A stretch of 64,000 nucleotides of DNA. It comes from Roseibium sp. Sym1 (GTDB taxonomy: Bacteria > Pseudomonadota > Alphaproteobacteria > Rhizobiales > Stappiaceae). Positions 17,608 through 26,830 of this stretch are shown piece by piece (position 1 is the stretch's first letter; each line of letters starts with the position of its first letter). The DNA lies in contig NZ_CP114786.1 in assembly GCF_027359675.1 (NCBI RefSeq), positions 6,630,564 through 6,694,563 of the forward strand, written 5' to 3'. The notes under the pieces were generated by a model. It did no database searches. It was not told the origin of the DNA and saw only the letters and a list, made by a program, of their open reading frames with translations. The translations under genes and the position numbers were made by a program.

Positions 17608-18276
17608 ATGCTTTTCTCTGGAAAAACGACTGAAGACAACACGATTGTAGAGCTGCTGGCGTCCGCCTTGCGCAAGGACATCGCGTTCGGGAAATTGCTG
17701 CCAGATCAGAAACTGAAGATCAGAGAGCTCCGCATGCGCTATGGCGGGTCGAACCATTCCATGCGCGAGACCTTGAGGATCCTGTCTTCCGAGGGCCTTG
17801 TCGAGGCGACCGCGCAGCGCGGTTTCCGCGTGACCTCCGCCACCGAGGACGACCTGCGCGACATTCAACTGGTTCGCCTTCAGATCGAGACAGTTGCCCT
17901 TGGCCGGGCGATCCGGCTCGGGGACGTCGCCTGGGAGGGGCGCGTGATCGCGGCGCATCACGCCTTGCAGAAAGCGGAGGCGCGGGTCGCGGCGAGCCCG
18001 GACGATCTCACGGCGCTCGAATGGGACAAGGCCTGCGGAGGGTTTGCCGCGGCCCTGATCGAAGCTTGCGCAAGCCCGCGGCTGATCGATCTGCAGTGCA
18101 AGTTTTTCGACCAGAGCCGGCGGTTCCGGCTCGCGCAGATGCGCGAAGGAAAGCTTGACTGGACCGGGCGGCAAGCACGCCAGAAGGCATTGCTGGAGGC
18201 GGTGCTGGCAAAAGACGAAAAGAATGCGCTCGCGCTTCTGCAGGCAGAGATCGAAGCAGAGCTGAAATCGGCTTGA
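17608..18276 (+). CDS. GntR-family regulator (FadR/FCD type)
   Basis: 222 residues from ATG 17608, preferred over ATG 17596 because the latter lies inside a perfect palindrome and has no ribosome site. The winged helix (about residues 10-70) reads IAFGKLLPDQKLKIRELRMRYG, then NHSMRETLRILSSEGLVEA, the GntR recognition helix, and AQRGFRVTS as the wing. The C-terminal all-helical FCD domain (about 78-210) would bind a small carboxylate. Genes on both sides point to control of the enolase-superfamily enzyme and the importer by their substrate. Confidence 0.88.
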   Translation: MLFSGKTTEDNTIVELLASALRKDIAFGKLLPDQKLKIRELRMRYGGSNHSMRETLRILSSEGLVEATAQRGFRVTSATEDDLRDIQLVRLQIETVALGRAIRLGDVAWEGRVIAAHHALQKAEARVAASPDDLTALEWDKACGGFAAALIEACASPRLIDLQCKFFDQSRRFRLAQMREGKLDWTGRQARQKALLEAVLAKDEKNALALLQAEIEAELKSA

Positions 18277-18297
18277 AAATCATAGGGAGGAAAAAAG

Positions 18298-19311
18298 ATG
18301 ACCATACTCAACCGCCGGAAGGCACTTGCCCTGATGGGTGGAACACTCGCGGCAACGGGCCTTGCTGCCCCCGCACTGGCGTCGAACAGGAAAATCAAGG
18401 TCGGCGCTCTGCGCTTCACGTCACATGCCGGCAATTTCGTCGCGCTTGAGCGCGGCTATTTCGCCGATGCCGGTCTCGACGTCGAGTTCGAATTCTTCCA
18501 GGCCGCGCAGCCCATGGCCGTCGCCATTGCGTCGGGCGATGTCGACTATGCCGTCACGGCCGTTTCCGGCGGACTGATCAGCCTGGCCCAGAAGGGGGCG
18601 ATCAAGGTGATCGGTGGCGCCTTGAGCGAAGAAGACGGTATTGACGGGCAGAAATTCCTGGCCTCCGATGCGGCCTTCCAGGCCGGCGTGAAAACACCGA
18701 AGGACCTGGCAGGCAAGAAATTTGCCGTCACCCAGGCCGGCTCGTCCTTCCATTACATGGGCTCGAAAATGGCCGCGGCCGAAGGCATCGAGATGTCCTT
18801 CACACCCTTGCAGAAGGTGGGCGCGATCATTGGTGCCATGAAGTCCGGCCAGGTGGACGGCTGGTCCATCGTGCCGCATATCGCCAAGCCGCTGGCCGGG
18901 TCCGGTGCCGTTCATATCATCGGCGACGTCTCCGACTACCTTCCGAACTACCAGGTGACCACGGTCTTTACCTCGGCCAGGAACGCAGCAGAGGAACGTG
19001 GTCTGACGGAGAGCTTCCTTGCCGGCTACTCAAAGGGCGTGGATGATTATGCCGCCGCCATGATCGACAAGACCGCTGACCAGGACGCCATGGTCGACCT
19101 GATCCATAAATATGTCTACACGGATCGGCCGCGTGAAAAAGCGGCCCCGTCGATCATCAACGGAACCATGCGCCTCAACAAGGGCGCGGCCCTCAACCTC
19201 GCCTCGATCAAGGACCAGCTGGCCTGGTTCCAGTCCGAGGGGCTGGTCGATGCGGACATCACCATCGAGCAGGTTGTCGACGGATCCTATGTGGACATGA
19301 TCGACGCCTGA
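18298..19311 (+). CDS. ABC transporter substrate-binding protein (SsuA/NMT1-like)
   Basis: 337 residues with a strong AGGGAGG ribosome site. The signal sequence has an N-R-R-K-A-L start and a hydrophobic core to about residue 29 (APALAS), possibly Tat-dependent. The mature part shows the NMT1/SsuA pattern: KVGALRFTSHAGNFVALERGYFADAGLDVEF, a segment with AIASGDVDYAVTAVSGG, and KTPKDLAGKKFAVTQAGSS. It would deliver its ligand to the permease encoded downstream. NMT1-like proteins bind sulfonates, nitrate, pyrimidine precursors or aromatic acids; ligand undetermined. A strong terminator hairpin follows it inside the operon. Confidence 0.88.
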   Translation: MTILNRRKALALMGGTLAATGLAAPALASNRKIKVGALRFTSHAGNFVALERGYFADAGLDVEFEFFQAAQPMAVAIASGDVDYAVTAVSGGLISLAQKGAIKVIGGALSEEDGIDGQKFLASDAAFQAGVKTPKDLAGKKFAVTQAGSSFHYMGSKMAAAEGIEMSFTPLQKVGAIIGAMKSGQVDGWSIVPHIAKPLAGSGAVHIIGDVSDYLPNYQVTTVFTSARNAAEERGLTESFLAGYSKGVDDYAAAMIDKTADQDAMVDLIHKYVYTDRPREKAAPSIINGTMRLNKGAALNLASIKDQLAWFQSEGLVDADITIEQVVDGSYVDMIDA

Positions 19312-19322
19312 CCTTTTCCCGG

Positions 19323-19354
19323 GCAGGGCCGATTGCATTCGGCCCTGCTTTTTT
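19323..19354 (+). terminator. intra-operon Rho-independent terminator/attenuator
   Basis: 10-bp perfect stem GCAGGGCCGA / TCGGCCCTGC with a 6-base loop followed by six T residues, located between the binding-protein gene and the ATPase gene 13 bp downstream. It likely lets only part of transcription continue, keeping the binding protein in excess. Confidence 0.85.
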
Positions 19355-19366
19355 GCGAGACCCTCC

Positions 19367-20134
19367 ATGGACATCCGACTGGATGGCATCAGCCATTCCT
19401 ACGACTCATTCGAAGTCATGCGAGACATCACGCTGGACATTCCCAGCGGGCAGATCGCGTGTATCGTGGGGCCGTCAGGCTGCGGCAAGTCCACGCTGCT
19501 GCGCTTTATCGGCGGCCTGGAACGGCCCATGGCCGGACAGGTCCTGCAACTCGGCGAACCGCCGGAAGGCTGCCTCAATCCGCTGACCTATATCTTTCAG
19601 GATTTTGCGCTGCTGCCGTGGCGGACCGTTTCCGGGAACATTTCCCTGGTTCTGGAAGACCACGGCATCAAGGGCGACAAGGCGCGTGCCATCATTGCCG
19701 ATGTCCTGGCGCGCACAAAGCTCACCGACTTTTCCGGGGCCTTGCCGAAACAGCTTTCCGGCGGCATGAAACAACGGGTCGCCATCGCCCGGGCTCTTGC
19801 GGTCAACCCGGCCGTTCTGCTCATGGACGAGCCTCTGTCCGCGCTCGACAGTCAGACGCGTGAGCTCCTGATGGACGATCTGGTGGACCTGTGGACGCGC
19901 CAGCCCTTCACGGCGGTTTATGTCACGCACAATCTGGCCGAGGCGGTGCGGCTCGGGCATCAGGTTGTGGTCCTGTCACGGCGTCCGGGCCAAATCCGCG
20001 AGATCGTTACCATCGACAAGCCGCTCGCGGAACGTGAATTCGGCGATGCGGATCTGGAAGCGGCTCAGAAGCATCTCTGGCAGCTTATGCGCGATGAAGC
20101 CCGTGCGGCCGATGCGGAGTTGATCCATGTCTGA
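19367..20134 (+). CDS. ABC transporter ATP-binding protein (SsuB-like)
   Basis: 255 residues with all ATPase motifs: Walker A GPSGCGKST (35-43), Q-loop Q78 in YIFQDFALLPWRT, signature LSGGMKQR (130-137), Walker B LLMDEP (151-156) and H-loop H188 (VYVTHNLAEA). The LLPWRT sequence after the Q-loop is characteristic of nitrate/sulfonate/taurine-type importers (SsuB/TauB). Its 3' end overlaps the permease start by 8 bp, indicating translational coupling. It sits after a terminator hairpin, so its expression may be lower than that of the binding protein. Confidence 0.93.
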   Translation: MDIRLDGISHSYDSFEVMRDITLDIPSGQIACIVGPSGCGKSTLLRFIGGLERPMAGQVLQLGEPPEGCLNPLTYIFQDFALLPWRTVSGNISLVLEDHGIKGDKARAIIADVLARTKLTDFSGALPKQLSGGMKQRVAIARALAVNPAVLLMDEPLSALDSQTRELLMDDLVDLWTRQPFTAVYVTHNLAEAVRLGHQVVVLSRRPGQIREIVTIDKPLAEREFGDADLEAAQKHLWQLMRDEARAADAELIHV

Positions 20135-20930
20135 GGATACTGCAAATGGAAATGCCGTCACCTTCCGTGGTGGCGGCTTCGCCCCAAAGTCCCATCGCTG
20201 GGTGGGGTTCGCCGTCTTTGTCGGCCTGATCCTGATTGCGGAATGGGGCACCCGAACCGGGTGGATTTCGGCACTGACGCTCCCCAAACCATCGGATGTT
20301 CTGGAGACCTTTGGCGAACTTTACCAGAGCGGACTCCTGTTCAGACATCTCGGTCCTTCCCTGTCCCGGCTAGTGGTCGGCGCGGCGATCGGGGTCAGCA
20401 TCGGCATCAGCGTCGGCGTCCTGATCGGTCTGTTTTCCTACGTCCGGTCGGGGCTGGTTCCGGTGGTCGCGGCGATCTTCCCGATCCCGAAGATCGCGCT
20501 CCTGCCGCTCTTTGTCATCTGGTTCGGGATTGGCGAAGGCTCGAAATATGCCCTGATTGCCTTTGGTACTTTCACACCCACCGTCGTGGCGACCTATGGC
20601 GCTGTGGACAATGTCGACCGGACCCTGATCCGCATGGGGCAAAGTTTTGGTCTTTCGTGGTGGTCCATCGTGCGCAAGATTGTGCTGCCCGGCGCCATGC
20701 CCGGTATCCTGTCCGGCCTTCGCATCAGCCTCGCCATCGCGATCATCCTGCTGGTCGCGGCCGAAATGCTTGGTGCCGAATACGGGATCGGCGCCTATAT
20801 CCTCGAAGCGGGCTCGCTCTACGATCTGGAACGCCTGTTCGCAGGTGTCGTGATCCTGTCTCTGCTGGGCGTGCTCGTCAGCGCGACGATCGGCGTGATC
20901 GAGCGGCGCCTGCTCGGCTGGCGAATGTGA
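20127..20930 (+). CDS. ABC transporter permease (SsuC-like)
   Basis: 267 residues, about six membrane helices. The coupling-helix (EAA) region is readable near residues 150-200: GAVDNVDRTLIRMGQSFGLS followed by SIVRKIVLPGAMPGILSGLR, as in BPD-type permeases that dock on the ATPase. The segment AIFPIPKIALLPLFVIWFG is typical of SsuC/TauC. It overlaps the ATPase gene by 8 bp and is the last gene of the cluster. Confidence 0.93.
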   Translation: MSEDTANGNAVTFRGGGFAPKSHRWVGFAVFVGLILIAEWGTRTGWISALTLPKPSDVLETFGELYQSGLLFRHLGPSLSRLVVGAAIGVSIGISVGVLIGLFSYVRSGLVPVVAAIFPIPKIALLPLFVIWFGIGEGSKYALIAFGTFTPTVVATYGAVDNVDRTLIRMGQSFGLSWWSIVRKIVLPGAMPGILSGLRISLAIAIILLVAAEMLGAEYGIGAYILEAGSLYDLERLFAGVVILSLLGVLVSATIGVIERRLLGWRM

Positions 20931-21008
20931 GGCAGACGAAAAAGCGGCGCTCTTCGACCTCCCCGGGACCGGAATTGCCTCCAGCACCTCAGTCGGAGTG
21001 TTTCCGGC

Positions 21009-23111
21009 TCACGCCACCTGGCTGACGAGGTTGACTTTCGGGACGTCACCGGCCGATGGCTCGCCGTCGGTCGGACGGATCGCCGTCGAGGCCATCAGGG
21101 CCCGGCGGATGTCCCGCACCGGCATCGGCTTGCCGAACAGGAACCCCTGGACCTCGGCGCAGCCCTGGGACGCCAGGAAGCCCAGGTGGCCTTCCGTTTC
21201 CACGCCTTCTGCAAGCACCGGGATCTGAAGGCTTTCGCCGAGGATGATCGTCGCCCTGACAATGGCCTCGGATTGCTTGTTGCCGCCCAGATCCTTGACG
21301 AATTCCCGATCGATCTTGATCTTGTCGAACGGAAACGCCTGCAAGGTCGCGAGCGAGGAATAACCGGTACCGAAATCGTCCATGGCGATACGCACGCCGA
21401 GCTTCTTGAGCTGATGGATGATCTGGAGCGCATGGGACGTGTCGGCAATGATCCCGGTTTCGGTGATCTCCAGTTCCAGGCGTTCCGGCCTGAGACCACT
21501 CTCCTTCAGAGCATGGGCGACAATGTCCGGGAAGTGACTGTCGGCCAGTTGCACCGGGGCCACGTTGATGGCGACCTTGACCGGGTTCGCCCAGGACGCG
21601 GCCTCGCGGCAGGCGGTGCGGATGACCCAGGCGCCGATGTCCTTGATCAGGCCCGTTTCCTCGGCAATCGGAATGAACTCGAACGGCGGCACCATGCCCC
21701 TGACGGGATGATGCCACCGCAACAGAACTTCCGTGCCCGTCACTTCCCGGGTCGTGACATCGTTCTGCAACTGATAGAAAAGCTCGAATTCGCCATTCTT
21801 GAGCGCATTGCGCAGATCCAGCGCGAGCGCGCTGCGGTCACGGGTTTGCTCATCCTTGTCCGCATCATAGCAAAGGGCCGCGTTGCCACCGTTGGATTTG
21901 GCCCGGTGCATGGCCCGGGCGGCCGCTTCCATCAGTTCCTGGCCCGTCGCGGCGTGATCCGGATAGGTGGCATAGCCAACGCTGCAGGCAATCCGGATAT
22001 CCTCGCCCTTCCAGGACAAGGGCAGGCCCACAAGCTTTTGAACCCGCTTGCACAGGTCGAGCATGTAACCTCGGTAATAGACCGGCTTGCCGACGACGAC
22101 GAATTCGTCGCCGCTGATCCGGGCGACGTATTCTTCAGGATCCAGGTTCTCCGACAGGCTCTTGGCCACTTGGCGCAGAACAGCGTCACCACCCGCGTGA
22201 CCAAGCACCTCGTTGATTTCCTTGAACCGGCTGAGATTGCAGTTCAGGACAATGACCCGGGCATTGTCCATGGCCACACTGGAAATGAACCCGTCCAGAT
22301 GGCGGTCAAGTGCGGCGCGGTTCGGCAGGCCCGTGAGCGGATCGTGGTGGGCAATGTGGTTCAGGCGACTATCAGCCACCTCGGTGTTCACGTTGTCGAT
22401 CGAATGGGTGATCATTGCGGACAGCATCAGAACGCTCATGGTGAAGACCACCGAAATGCCCATCAGCTGGTTCGACACAAGGTCCTTCACGCTGCCATCC
22501 AGGCGCAGAGGCAAGATATCGAGACCACCCATGGCGACGAAATGCAGGCTCGCGACCGCGAGAATAAAGCTAATGGCGGCGCCGTATTTGCAATAGCGGG
22601 TGACGGGCCGCGCGATCCGGCTGGTCGCGAACATGCCAAAGACGCAGGACAGCAAAACGGACGTGACCACAAAGGGCGTGGACAGCGTCACGATCCCCGA
22701 CACCTGCAGCGCCTCGATGCCCATGAAATGCATCGCCGCGATCGACGCCCCGAAGACCACTCCGCCGACTTCGATCAGGTAGGAGCGCTGTGTCACCGAG
22801 CTGATCAGAAATCCGGCTGTCGTTCCCGCAACGGCCACAAGGAGAGAGAAAGCAGTCAGTTCCAGATCGTAGCCGAGAATCAACGGGCTCTTGTAGGCGA
22901 TCATCGAGACGAAATGCGTGCTCCAAATCGTTCCGCCCGCGATCAGGCCCGACAGCAACAGCCACATGTACTTGAGATTGCCCTGCGTGCGCCGGACCCT
23001 TGCGTAAAGGCGCATGGTCAATACCGAGCCGACCGTCAGGATTATCACCGCCAGGGCAAGAAACAGCGGATCATGCTCAAAGGCTATGCACGACAGGACA
23101 GTTAGCATCAT
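21009..23111 (-). CDS. MHYT-GGDEF-EAL c-di-GMP protein
   Basis: 700 residues. The N-terminal 235 form an MHYT membrane sensor: seven hydrophobic segments with repeated His-containing motifs (THFVSMIAY, AMHFMGIEA, SLHFVAMGG), thought to bind copper or a diatomic gas. A GGDEF domain (about 265-430) has SGDEF near 332 in place of GGDEF, which is usually still compatible with cyclase activity. The EAL domain (about 440-690) reads EVLLRW instead of EALLRW, but later catalytic blocks such as ELEITETGI, MDDFGTGYSSL and AEGVET are kept. It probably makes and/or degrades c-di-GMP in response to a membrane signal. Monocistronic. Confidence 0.92.
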   Translation of the reverse strand: MMLTVLSCIAFEHDPLFLALAVIILTVGSVLTMRLYARVRRTQGNLKYMWLLLSGLIAGGTIWSTHFVSMIAYKSPLILGYDLELTAFSLLVAVAGTTAGFLISSVTQRSYLIEVGGVVFGASIAAMHFMGIEALQVSGIVTLSTPFVVTSVLLSCVFGMFATSRIARPVTRYCKYGAAISFILAVASLHFVAMGGLDILPLRLDGSVKDLVSNQLMGISVVFTMSVLMLSAMITHSIDNVNTEVADSRLNHIAHHDPLTGLPNRAALDRHLDGFISSVAMDNARVIVLNCNLSRFKEINEVLGHAGGDAVLRQVAKSLSENLDPEEYVARISGDEFVVVGKPVYYRGYMLDLCKRVQKLVGLPLSWKGEDIRIACSVGYATYPDHAATGQELMEAAARAMHRAKSNGGNAALCYDADKDEQTRDRSALALDLRNALKNGEFELFYQLQNDVTTREVTGTEVLLRWHHPVRGMVPPFEFIPIAEETGLIKDIGAWVIRTACREAASWANPVKVAINVAPVQLADSHFPDIVAHALKESGLRPERLELEITETGIIADTSHALQIIHQLKKLGVRIAMDDFGTGYSSLATLQAFPFDKIKIDREFVKDLGGNKQSEAIVRATIILGESLQIPVLAEGVETEGHLGFLASQGCAEVQGFLFGKPMPVRDIRRALMASTAIRPTDGEPSAGDVPKVNLVSQVA

Positions 23112-23343
23112 CTACTCCACGAAGATGCAATCTACCGTCTTTTGCCTCGGGAGTCGTAAAAACACGTATCTTGAATCACTTATGGATAACGCGTGGTAAA
23201 TACGATCAAGATATTGAATTAATTTAATAAAATACTTTTTCACATATGCAAAAGACCCGTTGAAGGTCTGTCTCAATTTTCACCCGTTTACCATTCCCTT
23301 CAAACGGTGACCGAAGACAAAAACACGCGCCCGGGACGCGTTC
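23112..23343. other. intergenic stretch between the MHYT protein and glcB terminator
   Basis: About 230 bp, A/T-rich around 23160-23250 (AATTAATTTAATAAAATAC), which is the likely promoter zone of the leftward MHYT gene. No gene or further hairpin seen. Confidence 0.3.
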
Positions 23344-23344
23344 C

Positions 23345-23387
23345 AAAAAGCAACGAGGCGCCCGCGATCCTGCGCGGACACCTCGTT
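23345..23387 (-). terminator. Rho-independent terminator of glcB
   Basis: Read on the minus strand: AACGAGG...CCTCGTT outer stem with an inner CCGCGC-type pairing (23352-23387), followed by GCTTTTTGG. It begins 18 bp after the malate synthase stop. Confidence 0.8.
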
Positions 23388-23405
23388 GCCTGGCTGATCT
23401 TTTCG

Positions 23406-25568
23406 TCAGGCGGCCGTCTTGGCCTTGAACTCGATACGCCGGCGGTGCAGCACCGGTTCGGTGTAGCCGTTGGGCTGCTTCGTGCCTTCGAAAACAAGCT
23501 CGCATGCGGCCTGGAAGGCAACGGAACCTTCAAAATCCTCCGCCATCGGCCGGTAGAGCGGATCGCCCGCATTCTGCCCGTCCACCACAGCGGCCATGCG
23601 CTTCATCGTCTCCAGAACCTGGTCCCTGGACGCCACGCCATGATGCAGCCAGTTGGCAATGTGCTGGGAGGAAATCCGCAGCGTGGCCCGGTCCTCCATC
23701 AGCCCGACATCGTTGATGTCCGGCACCTTGGAACAGCCGATGCCCTGCTCGACCCACCGCACAACGTATCCCAGAATGCCCTGGGCGTTGTTGTCGAGTT
23801 CCGCCTGGATGTCTTCCGGCGCCCAGTTGGGCCTCGCGGCGACAGGAATGGAGAGAATGTCCTCGAGCTTGGCGGCCTCGCGGGCCTTCAGTTCCGCCTG
23901 ACGGCCCGCAACACTCACCTTGTGATAGTGCAGCGCATGCAGGGTGGCGGCGGTCGGAGACGGCACCCAGGCCGTGTTGGCGCCAGACATCGGATGACCG
24001 ATCTTCTGCTCCAGCATGGCGTTCATCAGGTCCGGCATCGCCCACATGCCCTTGCCGATCTGCGCATGGCCCGGCAGGCCGCAGGCAAGGCCGACATCGA
24101 CATTGTTGTTCTCGTAGGCACCGATCCAGGTGGCGGCCTTCATGTCGCCCTTGCGGATCATCGGACCGGCTTCCATCGAGGTGTGCATCTCGTCGCCGGT
24201 GCGGTCGAGGAAGCCGGTATTGATGAAGAACACCCGGTCCTTTGCCTGGCGGATACATTCCTTGAGGTTCACCGTGGTCCGGCGTTCCTCATCCATGATG
24301 CCCATCTTGAGCGTGTTGCGCGCCATGCCGAGCGCGTCCTCGACCCTGTTGAAGATCTCGCAGGCAAAGGCAACCTCTTCGGGGCCGTGCATCTTCGGCT
24401 TGACGATATAGACCGAGCCGGCGCGGCTGTTGAGTTCGCGGCCGTTGGGGCCGATGTCGTGCAGCGCGATCATGGCGGTAATCATGCCGTCCAGAAGTCC
24501 CTCGGGCACCTCGTTGCCGTCCCTGTCGAGCACCGCATCGATGGTCATCAGGTGACCGACATTGCGCACCAGCAGCAGCGAGCGGCCATGCAGGCTCAGG
24601 GCGCTGCCATCGGGAGCGGTGTATTGCCTGTCGGCATTCATGCGCCGGGTGACGGTCTCGCCGCCTTTTTCGAAGGTTTCTTCCAGATCGCCCTTCATCA
24701 GGCCGAGCCAGTTGGAATAGACGACGACCTTGTCTTCCGCGTCGACGGCGGCAACGCTGTCCTCGCAATCCATGATGGTGGACATGGCCGATTCCAGAAT
24801 GACATCAGCGATATGGGCCTTGTCGGTCTTGCCGATCGGATGCTGACCATCGATGTCGATTTCCAGATGCAGGCCGTTCCTGACCAGAAGCACCTTGTAG
24901 GGTGCGGCCGTGTCGCCGGAGTAACCCGCGAACTGCGCCGGATCCTTCAGCGCGGTGGAACCGCCCTCCGTCGCAATGACCAGCTGCTCGTCCTGGATGG
25001 CAAAGCCGGTGACATCGGTCCAGCTGCCGTCGGCAAGCGGCGCGGCGTCGTCGAGGATCCCGCGGGCAAAGGCGATGACCTGCGCACCACGTGCCGGGTC
25101 AAAGCCCCTGCCTTCTGGTTTCGAGCCCATGGCATCGGTGCCGTAAAGGGCGTCGTAGAGCGAGCCCCAGCGCGCGTTGGCGGCATTGAGGGCGTAACGC
25201 GCATTCATCACCGGAACGACAAGCTGCGGCCCGGCCACGCTGCCGATTTCCGGATCGACGTTCGCGGTGCCGACTTCGAAATCCGGTCCTTCCGGAACGA
25301 GGTAGCCGATTTCCTGAAGGAAGCTCTTGTAGCCCTCCATCTCCGGCGTTCCCGGATGGGCCTTGTGCCAGGTGTCGATCTTTTCCTGGAGCTGATCGCG
25401 CTTTACCAGCAGCGCGCGGTTCTTCGGGCCAAGATCGTGCACGAGATCCGACAGGCTCTTCCAGAAATGGTCCCGATCGACGCCGGTGTCCGGCAATGCC
25501 TTGTCGTTGACGAAATCAAAAAGATCCTTGGCAACTTGCAATCCGTACGCGTCGATCCGGCCTGTCAT
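23406..25568 (-). CDS. glcB: malate synthase G
   Basis: 720 residues, the standard length of the monomeric G isoform. It condenses glyoxylate with acetyl-CoA to malate in the glyoxylate/glycolate pathway, in the cytoplasm. Family blocks are visible throughout: [19 protein letters not shown], a long central stretch with RNVGHLMT and [20 protein letters not shown], then [19 protein letters not shown], and [18 protein letters not shown]. The ATG has AGGAG 7 bases upstream, and a terminator follows. No isocitrate lyase gene is in the window. It diverges from the EamA gene across a 250-bp A/T-rich gap. Confidence 0.97.
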   Translation of the reverse strand: MTGRIDAYGLQVAKDLFDFVNDKALPDTGVDRDHFWKSLSDLVHDLGPKNRALLVKRDQLQEKIDTWHKAHPGTPEMEGYKSFLQEIGYLVPEGPDFEVGTANVDPEIGSVAGPQLVVPVMNARYALNAANARWGSLYDALYGTDAMGSKPEGRGFDPARGAQVIAFARGILDDAAPLADGSWTDVTGFAIQDEQLVIATEGGSTALKDPAQFAGYSGDTAAPYKVLLVRNGLHLEIDIDGQHPIGKTDKAHIADVILESAMSTIMDCEDSVAAVDAEDKVVVYSNWLGLMKGDLEETFEKGGETVTRRMNADRQYTAPDGSALSLHGRSLLLVRNVGHLMTIDAVLDRDGNEVPEGLLDGMITAMIALHDIGPNGRELNSRAGSVYIVKPKMHGPEEVAFACEIFNRVEDALGMARNTLKMGIMDEERRTTVNLKECIRQAKDRVFFINTGFLDRTGDEMHTSMEAGPMIRKGDMKAATWIGAYENNNVDVGLACGLPGHAQIGKGMWAMPDLMNAMLEQKIGHPMSGANTAWVPSPTAATLHALHYHKVSVAGRQAELKAREAAKLEDILSIPVAARPNWAPEDIQAELDNNAQGILGYVVRWVEQGIGCSKVPDINDVGLMEDRATLRISSQHIANWLHHGVASRDQVLETMKRMAAVVDGQNAGDPLYRPMAEDFEGSVAFQAACELVFEGTKQPNGYTEPVLHRRRIEFKAKTAA

Positions 25569-25818
25569 GGGTCAGCTCCTGTCTCAAACTCTCACATCAA
25601 GATATTGGTTGGTGTTTTGGGGTCAAAGGCAGCAATCGTCAATCTCCGGCTGCCACTCATGACTTTTTCCAATTTCGAAAAGATCAAAATCATTATCTCC
25701 AACAGTATATGCCGGTATACAAAAAGAATGGCCTTTCAGAGAGGCGCCTCTTCCGCTACCGATGCGTCTCCGCAGCGGCGGGACTCAATTCTCCTCGCAC
25801 CATATCCCACAGGACCTC

Positions 25819-26733
25819 ATGATTGCGCTGGCAAAACGACTAGGCGACCTGACCTATGGCAATGCCATCTTGATGCTGGCCTTGACGACCCTGTTCTGGG
25901 GCGGCAACACCGTGGCTGGCCGCCTCGCGGTGGGCGAGGTTTCGCCAATGGTCGTCGTGTTCCTGCGCTGGGTGATCGTGGCCGTGATCATGCTGCCCTT
26001 ACAGGGGCGGCAGATCCGCCGCGAGTGGCCACAGATGCGGCCTTATTTCCCCTATATGCTGCTGATGGCGATCTTCGGGTTTGTCGGCTTCAATTCGCTG
26101 TTCTACATCGCCGCCACCAAGACGACCGCCGTCAATCTCGGTATCATCCAGGGGTCCATGCCGATCCTCGTTCTGATCGGGTCCGTGATCGCCTTCGGCG
26201 CGAAGGTGCGCCTCCTGCAGGTGCTCGGCATCCTGCTGACCCTGACCGGCGTCACGCTGATCGCCGCCCAGGGCAAGCTGGAGGTGCTGATGGCGCTTGC
26301 CGTCAATCCGGGTGACGGTGTCATGCTGGTCGCCTGCGTGCTCTATTCCGGCTACACACTGGCTCTGAGGAACCGGCCGCGTGTGTCGCCGCTGGCCTTC
26401 TTCGCCATTTTGTCGGGGATCGCCGCCCTGACCTCAGTCCCGGGCCTGGTCTATGAAATATCCACCGGCACCGCCCAGTGGCCAACCCTTAAGGGCTGGC
26501 TCGTTGTCCTCTACATTGCCTTCTTCCCGTCCCTGCTGTCGCAGATCACCTTCATGCGCGGTGTCGAGCTGATCGGTCCGGCCCGGGCCGGTGTCTTCAT
26601 CAATCTCGTGCCGATCTTTGCTGCCATCCTGGCTGTCTCGATCCTCGGCGAGGCCTTCGAATGGCATCACGGGACGGCGCTTGCGCTTGTGCTGGGCGGC
26701 ATCTGGCTTTCCGAACGCAAGGCGGCAGGCTGA
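25819..26733 (+). CDS. EamA/DMT-family transporter
   Basis: 304 residues from ATG 25819 (AGGAC upstream); a longer frame from 25762 has a soluble Ser/Gln-rich extension and is less likely. About ten membrane helices form two EamA repeats. The first repeat opens with LTTLFWGGNTVAGRLAVGEV and FLRWVIVAVIMLP, and the second ends with VELIGPARAGVFINLVPIFA and ILGEAFEWHH, both classic drug/metabolite-exporter sequences. Substrate unknown. It is divergent from glcB and 97 bp upstream of the antiporter gene on the same strand. Confidence 0.9.
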   Translation: MIALAKRLGDLTYGNAILMLALTTLFWGGNTVAGRLAVGEVSPMVVVFLRWVIVAVIMLPLQGRQIRREWPQMRPYFPYMLLMAIFGFVGFNSLFYIAATKTTAVNLGIIQGSMPILVLIGSVIAFGAKVRLLQVLGILLTLTGVTLIAAQGKLEVLMALAVNPGDGVMLVACVLYSGYTLALRNRPRVSPLAFFAILSGIAALTSVPGLVYEISTGTAQWPTLKGWLVVLYIAFFPSLLSQITFMRGVELIGPARAGVFINLVPIFAAILAVSILGEAFEWHHGTALALVLGGIWLSERKAAG

Positions 26734-26830
26734 CACCCGGGCCCGGTTCCGTTTCTCACAAACCTCATGAGACTGTGAAATAACAGTCGGCGTATTTGAA
26801 ATTGCCGCAATCGCGGTGCACCATGCCACG

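Noticed and set aside
21186..23105. 639-residue open frame on the plus strand
   Set aside because: Antisense to the MHYT-GGDEF-EAL gene; low-complexity His/Arg/Asp-rich translation.
23307..26315. 1002-residue open frame on the plus strand
   Set aside because: It runs antisense through the whole malate synthase G gene and into eamA. Its translation is rich in Arg/Gly/His and has no domain; typical high-GC shadow.
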